Assembly: GCA_934667795.1 (NCBI GenBank)
Contig: CAKUMP010000022.1
Location: 1 to 16,353 of the forward strand
Reading direction: 5' to 3'
Length of the DNA stretch: 16,353 nt
From: an uncultured Chthoniobacterales bacterium
Lineage (GTDB): Bacteria > Verrucomicrobiota > Verrucomicrobiia > Chthoniobacterales > CAKUMP01
The notes below the pieces were generated by a model. That model made no database searches and was not told the origin of the DNA. It saw only the letters and a list, made by a program, of their open reading frames with translations. Both the position numbers and the translations under genes were made by a program. This document shows, in pieces, positions 12,506 to 16,353 of this stretch; position 1 is the first letter of the stretch; the number at the start of each line of letters is the position of its first letter.

Positions 12506-14128
12506 ATGAAAATCAAAGTGATGCCTTGGATGGCAGGTGTGATAGGCACCATCGTTTGTGCCCAGGGAGGGTATTCCCAAACAGTTTCTGAATGGATCTC
12601 TACCACTGCAGGTGGAGAATGGACAGACCCCCTGATGTGGGATAATGGGGTTCCTGATGGAGCTTCCTATCACGCCGTGTTTCCTGTTACAACGACATCT
12701 GGTGCAAAAAATGTGACGATTACGGATGCGGATATTCAAGTGAATCGTGTGATTCGCGAAAGTGGAGTAGCCGGCCCGGGATATTGGAGAATAGGAAGCT
12801 CCGGAACAGGTGTGCTTACATTTGTCGGAGAAGATGCAGGCATTTATTATGAAGGAAGTTCATATAGTAGTGATGCTTTGCGTTTTGATGCAAAAATTGC
12901 AGGAACAGATGGACTGATCGTTTCAGGAAGTAGTCGGGTTCTGATCTATAATAACGGAAATACTTTTACCGGTGGCGTGACCCTGCAGGGAGGGTCGGTT
13001 ATTTTAGCCACTTATAATCCGTTAGTGTTGAATAATAATGCGATCACGGTGAAATCCAGTTCCCAGTGGATTATGAATTTTGATATCGCACGTGCTTACA
13101 CGAATGATATCCATTTAGAAGCAACGTTTCATATGCGCCCCCAGCAGGAGGTGTTAGTGACATATGGAGGGAATATCACGGAAAGTGGAGGATCAAGAAA
13201 CGTACGTTTTTCTTCGTATAACGGATTAGGGAATATATTATTGACGGGGGATAATGCATATTCCGGGGAGACGATCATTGGGACAACCGCTGCTAGTTCT
13301 AATATGATTGTGCATGCAGGTTCTGATACCGCATTGGGGACGGGTATTCAAGTAACTCTGGTAGCCACAGGGATTCAAAATACGCTGGCTCTGCAGGATA
13401 ATGTGACGATCAGCGGGAAAAATTTGTCCCTGAATGGGACAGGAAGTAGCGCGGAAGGCGCGTTGCGTTCAACAGTGGGAAACAATATCTGGAATGGGAC
13501 TGCAGTTATTGGAGCAAACAGTACGGCCTATTTGGGAGCGAGTGAAAATGCGAGTCTCACGATGAAGGGAGATATTTCGGGAACGGCCCATCAGGATGCG
13601 ACAGAAGGGATTGCCAAGGTGGGATTGGGAAGTGTGATTCTGGAAGGGAACAATACCTTTACAGGAGGGGTCCGGGTTCTGGAAGGGAATCTTACAGGTG
13701 CGCATAACAATGCACTGGCAGGAGGAAACCTGATTTTGGAAGAAGCCGGAAATGTTTCTCTTACGATCGCAAATGGGGTCGAACTCGCGGTGGATGATCT
13801 GACTTTGGGTGCAGATGCAGAGTTTGTTTTTGAACTCGGGCTTGCATCGGTCGATACTTTATTGGCTGTAGCCGGAAATCAATCAGGATCAGCAACCTAT
13901 ACGGTGAATATTGTGGATGTGGGCGGGCTTGAAGCAGGAACCTATACTTTAATGACGGTGGCAGGAACCGCAAATGCTGCGGGATTTATTCTGGGGGATA
14001 CTGCAGGATATGATATGACACTTAATTGGTCAGAAAATACCCTGACATTGAATGTGATTCCGGAACCAGGAATGGGAATTCTTATTGGGATTGGTGGTCT
14101 GGTATTAGGTCTGCGGAGGCGCAGATAA
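12506..14128 (+). CDS. PEP-CTERM surface protein with autotransporter-associated beta-strand repeats
   Basis: A 540-residue exported protein. It has a signal peptide (MKIKVMPWMAGVIGTIVCAQGG, cleavage near residue 25) and an N-terminal WxxxxGGEWTDPLMWDNGVP block typical of this secreted class. A Gly/Asn/Thr-rich beta-solenoid-like body has recognisable repeats (NTFTGGVTLQGGSVILA near 152; DNAYSGETIIGT near 250; NNTFTGGVRVLEGNL near 385). At the C-terminus IPEPGMGILIGIGG (from residue 518) leads a hydrophobic helix and four Arg: a PEP-CTERM sorting signal, which in the known pathway is cleaved by an exosortase. No exosortase gene is in the window. AAGGAG lies nine bases before the ATG. It follows the glycoside-hydrolase-like gene beyond a short hairpin. 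A structural or adhesive surface role is inferred; no enzyme motif is seen. Confidence 0.88.
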   Translation: MKIKVMPWMAGVIGTIVCAQGGYSQTVSEWISTTAGGEWTDPLMWDNGVPDGASYHAVFPVTTTSGAKNVTITDADIQVNRVIRESGVAGPGYWRIGSSGTGVLTFVGEDAGIYYEGSSYSSDALRFDAKIAGTDGLIVSGSSRVLIYNNGNTFTGGVTLQGGSVILATYNPLVLNNNAITVKSSSQWIMNFDIARAYTNDIHLEATFHMRPQQEVLVTYGGNITESGGSRNVRFSSYNGLGNILLTGDNAYSGETIIGTTAASSNMIVHAGSDTALGTGIQVTLVATGIQNTLALQDNVTISGKNLSLNGTGSSAEGALRSTVGNNIWNGTAVIGANSTAYLGASENASLTMKGDISGTAHQDATEGIAKVGLGSVILEGNNTFTGGVRVLEGNLTGAHNNALAGGNLILEEAGNVSLTIANGVELAVDDLTLGADAEFVFELGLASVDTLLAVAGNQSGSATYTVNIVDVGGLEAGTYTLMTVAGTANAAGFILGDTAGYDMTLNWSENTLTLNVIPEPGMGILIGIGGLVLGLRRRR

Positions 14129-14154
14129 TTTGAAGCGGTGACGGCCAGAGGATT

Positions 14155-14197
14155 TGTTTCATGCAAAGGGCGCAGAGGTCGCTAAGGATTTTTTAAA
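14155..14197 (+). repeat. GTTTCAC-CAAA...GTCGCTAAG intergenic repeat fragment, copy 2
   Basis: GTTTCATGCAAAG, then GTCGCTAAGG followed by T6 and an A-run. It is aligned with 5952-5985, which has the same start, the same GTCGCTAAG block and the same T/A tail, but this copy carries an extra GGCGCAGAG segment between the blocks. Confidence 0.6.
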
Positions 14198-14256
14198 AAA
14201 AATTTATGCGAAGGACGTTTACGTTAACATTTTTTATTTAAATTTTATCAAAAAAA

Positions 14257-14282
14257 ATCTGCGTTAATCTGCGGATGAAAAC
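14257..14282 (+). repeat. ATCTGCG direct-repeat intergenic element
   Basis: ATCTGCGTTA followed by ATCTGCGGATGAAAAC, two direct ATCTGCG words ten bases apart. I recall this phrase as a widespread intergenic repeat fragment in several phyla; only one copy is in this window. Confidence 0.45.
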
Positions 14283-14368
14283 AGACGTATTGATCTGCCT
14301 GTTTTTAAGAATTTTGGGCAAGAGTGAAGCCCTACATCTCCGCGCTTTGCGTGAAACAGGTCTGTTCA

Positions 14369-14394
14369 GCCGACGGGGACGTCGGCGCTCCCAG
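14369..14394 (-). repeat. Dispersed palindromic repeat, copy D (inverted)
   Basis: Exact reverse complement of copy A over all 26 bases, 8.5 kb away and just 3' of the OpcA-like gene. On the minus strand it is followed by CTGAACAG and CTGTTTCACGCAAAG (14345-14359), just as copy B is followed by CTGAAAA and CTGTTTCACACAAA (to 5963). The two repeat types therefore travel as a composite unit. Confidence 0.85.
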
Positions 14395-14414
14395 GGGATC
14401 GGCGTGTTCCCAGG

Positions 14415-15476
14415 TTACCAGGCGGGGGTGAGGATGTTGAGGGCCTGGAGATAGATCTGGTGCTGGCCTGCGCGATTGAGTTCCGTGGAAACGACGCTGA
14501 TGATGTCGTCTGATCCGGCCGGGAGCATGGCTTCGAGAAGCTCTCCAGAGGGGAGTGAGGTCGATGTGTAGAGAAACTGGGAATCCGGTTCATGCACAAT
14601 CTCGATTTTTGCGGAAGCAATTTGAAGCGAAACTCGATTCAGAGAAGGCCCCGCTTGTTCCTTGAGCGTGATTTGAATGGGTGTTCGGGATTGGGAGTTT
14701 TCAAAATTCAGAACCCCGGAAGATGCCGAACCGTCTCGATAGGTCCAGCCGATTTGAACGGCAAGACAACCTGCAAGCAGCAGGGCTGTGGATGCCGCCC
14801 CGGGGGCATGACTTAATTCAAGCCGGGTAATCTGATCCGAATTCTGCTGGATTTCCGGATGGTCAAAAAGGTGTGCCAGCGCCAGCCGCCAATGAATAAT
14901 CCGCGTCCAGTTCAAGTCGCACAGTGTCATACGTGCTTCTACTTTGTGAATGGCTTCTTTGAGCGATTTACATTGTGCGAAGGGATGTTTCCAGGATTGA
15001 GAATCGAAAAATAAACGGTCGATCCATCTCCAGAGTTGAGGCGGGGGCTCTTCAGGAAGTTCTCCCTGCCACCAGAAATAAAGCGGAAGGTCAGAGTCCA
15101 GATGGGAGAAGACAATATTTGGGATACGTTGTTCCGGATGTCCACGCAACAGAAAGGAAATCTGCTCGCTGCATACTTGTTTGCCTCCACTTCCGACTCT
15201 ATGGCAATGGGCATTGATCCATGCGGTTACAGATTCCTCTTTGGATGTGCGATCGGAGCCGATAACAAGTGCGCGGCAGGCGTGATTTTTTGTAATGGTG
15301 GAAAGAAGTTCTGTATTTTTCTGAATGGAATCCACCCCTTCGCCCAAGACGGCAAAATTGATGAGAGAAGCACGCGCGCGTGTATCGCTGGAAAGTTCCC
15401 AGAGTTTTTTAAGCTCATGATCGATTTTTCCGATTTCGACCTGGATACCTGGAGTCATGGAGTTGTCAGTATTCAT
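14415..15476 (-). CDS. opcA: Glucose-6-phosphate dehydrogenase assembly protein OpcA-like
   Basis: A 353-residue cytoplasmic protein of the OpcA family, which in cyanobacteria and actinobacteria binds glucose-6-phosphate dehydrogenase and promotes its assembly or activity. Seen here: an N-terminal region with RASLINFAVLGEG (about 35-47), an alpha/beta domain with CRALVIGSD (about 67-75), a conserved centre SHLDSDLPLYFWWQGELP (about 122-140), and DLNWTRIIHWRLALAHLFD (about 187-205). The C-terminal half is beta-rich. Family assignment rests on these blocks and on the neighbouring zwf, whose stop codon is 43 bases upstream on the same strand; the two surely form one transcript. No strong ribosome binding site is visible. 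Downstream, 20 bases from the stop, lies palindromic repeat copy D, not a standard terminator. Confidence 0.85.
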   Translation of the reverse strand: MNTDNSMTPGIQVEIGKIDHELKKLWELSSDTRARASLINFAVLGEGVDSIQKNTELLSTITKNHACRALVIGSDRTSKEESVTAWINAHCHRVGSGGKQVCSEQISFLLRGHPEQRIPNIVFSHLDSDLPLYFWWQGELPEEPPPQLWRWIDRLFFDSQSWKHPFAQCKSLKEAIHKVEARMTLCDLNWTRIIHWRLALAHLFDHPEIQQNSDQITRLELSHAPGAASTALLLAGCLAVQIGWTYRDGSASSGVLNFENSQSRTPIQITLKEQAGPSLNRVSLQIASAKIEIVHEPDSQFLYTSTSLPSGELLEAMLPAGSDDIISVVSTELNRAGQHQIYLQALNILTPAW

Positions 15477-15519
15477 GGGATATGAAGAAATGGGAGAAAA
15501 TTAACTGGCTGGAGCATGA

Positions 15520-16353
15520 TTAGAGGCGTCTCCAGATTCTGCCGTCGCGGCTGAGAAGTTCTTCTGCCTCTTCCGGGCCCCAGGAACCGGAGGGGTAGTG
15601 GAACAGACCCGGTTGGGGCATGGATGAGAGCCAGCCGTCGCGGATTCCGTCGATAAATTCCCATGCGGCTTCCACCTCATCGCGTCGGGCGAAGAGGGTT
15701 GCATCACCGCTCATGGCATCGAGGAGCAGGCGTTCGTATGCTTCGGGGCTGGGTTTTCCGAAAGAGGTTCCGTAATGAAAGTCCATTTTGACCGGTTCAA
15801 TGCGAAGTGTTCCGCCAGGAATTTTTGCCTGTGTACGAAGAGAAATCCCTTCGTCAGGCTGGATGCGGATGACCATCACGTTACTGCCGAGCAAAGATTC
15901 TCCTTTATTAAAAAGAACGGATGGGGCGGGCTTGAACTGGATGGCAATTTCTGTGCACGATTTGGGAAGCCGTTTCCCTACACGCATATAAAATGGCACC
16001 CCGGCCCAACGCCAGTTGTCGATCACAATTTTGAGTGCGACATACGTTTCCACCATGGAATCTTTCGCGACACGTTCTTCTTCGCGATATCCAATCACGG
16101 GTTTGGCATCAATAATCCCGTCGGCGTATTGCCCGCGCACAACATTGCGTGCGACATTACTTCCGGTGATCGGGCGGATGGAGCGCAACACTTTTACTTT
16201 TTCGGTACGCACACTATCTGCATCCAGATCGGTTGGAGGTTCCATTGCGGTCAGGCAAAGGAGCTGGAGCAAATGGTTTTGCACCATGTCGCGGAGAGCA
16301 CCGGCGTGTTCATAATATCCACCACGCCCCATTACCCCAAGAGGTTCACTCGC
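15520..16353 (-). CDS. zwf: Glucose-6-phosphate 1-dehydrogenase, C-terminal part (gene continues past the window edge)
   Basis: Oxidises glucose 6-phosphate to 6-phosphogluconolactone with NADP+ at the entry to the oxidative pentose phosphate pathway and the Entner-Doudoroff route. The 277 visible residues are the C-terminal domain: GVMGRGGYYEHAGALRDMVQ, NHLLQLLCLTAMEPP, DSMVETYVALKIVIDNWRW, GVPFYMRVGKRLP, PDEGISLRTQAKIPG and SPEAYERLLLDAMSGDATLFARRDEVEAAW are all diagnostic. The full enzyme is about 500 residues, so the nucleotide-binding half and the catalytic His region (DHYLGKE in the family) lie beyond position 16353. The frame is open to the last base; the ATG at 16332 is internal (GVMGRGG), not the start. 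It is followed by the OpcA-like gene. Confidence 0.97.
   Translation of the reverse strand, partial: ASEPLGVMGRGGYYEHAGALRDMVQNHLLQLLCLTAMEPPTDLDADSVRTEKVKVLRSIRPITGSNVARNVVRGQYADGIIDAKPVIGYREEERVAKDSMVETYVALKIVIDNWRWAGVPFYMRVGKRLPKSCTEIAIQFKPAPSVLFNKGESLLGSNVMVIRIQPDEGISLRTQAKIPGGTLRIEPVKMDFHYGTSFGKPSPEAYERLLLDAMSGDATLFARRDEVEAAWEFIDGIRDGWLSSMPQPGLFHYPSGSWGPEEAEELLSRDGRIWRRL

Larger units (their letters stand above)
14129..14414. other. Repeat mosaic between convergent genes
   Basis: A 286-base gap between the PEP-CTERM gene (+) and the OpcA-like gene (-) with no credible gene. It holds three kinds of dispersed repeat: the GTTTCATGCAAAG piece, the ATCTGCG direct repeat, and palindromic repeat copy D with a minus-strand CTGTTTCACGCAAAG piece beside it. 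T- and A-runs around 14184-14202 could serve as weak terminators on either strand, but no strong GC stem precedes them. Confidence 0.65.

Noticed and set aside
14369..16332. Plus-strand frames across the zwf/opcA region
   Set aside because: They are antisense to clear conserved proteins and show no family features.

Overview
The window looks like the chromosome of an aerobic bacterium of the Verrucomicrobiota / PVC group, most likely Opitutae or Puniceicoccales-like. The pointers are a secreted beta-strand-repeat protein with a PEP-CTERM tail, a GntR-headed, LacI-type-sensor regulator beside secreted LamG and HEAT/jelly-roll proteins, a cytochrome oxidase operon with subunit II last and small Cys-containing membrane proteins inside it, and dispersed intergenic repeats with a GCCGACGTCCCCGTCGGC core. 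This taxonomic call is inference from gene style; no rRNA or other marker gene is present.

Layout. (1) 43-1288, + strand: a rhomboid-fold membrane protein that lacks recognisable catalytic residues and ends in a two-CxxC zinc-finger-like tail, then panD (aspartate 1-decarboxylase). (2) 1534-5855, + strand: a tightly packed aa3-type cytochrome c oxidase operon: subunit I, subunit III, subunit IV, a 66-residue two-helix protein, a small exported CAVC-motif membrane protein, and subunit II. The oxidase has full haem, CuB and CuA ligand sets and an intact D-pathway, but the K-pathway lysine of subunit I and the usual cytochrome c electron-entry tryptophan of subunit II appear substituted. (3) 5856-6873: a small DUF6790-like membrane protein gene set between mosaics of dispersed intergenic repeats, with copies of one 26-bp palindromic repeat in inverted orientation on either side. 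(4) 6874-12457, + strand: a probable three-gene unit made of a GntR/LacI-type sugar-responsive regulator, a secreted HEAT-repeat plus glycan-binding jelly-roll protein, and a 1098-residue secreted LamG plus glycoside-hydrolase-like protein. A perfect 13-bp inverted repeat upstream of the regulator is a good operator candidate. A terminator-like hairpin closes the unit. (5) 12506-14128, + strand: a PEP-CTERM beta-strand-repeat surface protein. (6) 14129-14414: a repeat mosaic between convergent genes. (7) 14415-16353, - strand: zwf (glucose-6-phosphate dehydrogenase, 5' part outside the window) followed by an OpcA-like G6PDH assembly/activator protein.

How the parts fit: region 2 is the terminal respiratory oxidase with two likely accessory or assembly proteins. 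Regions 4 and 5 look like a regulated set of exported carbohydrate-interacting proteins, where the regulator probably senses a sugar released from the substrate. Region 7 feeds the oxidative pentose phosphate pathway. No complete mobile element, tRNA, rRNA or CRISPR array was found.
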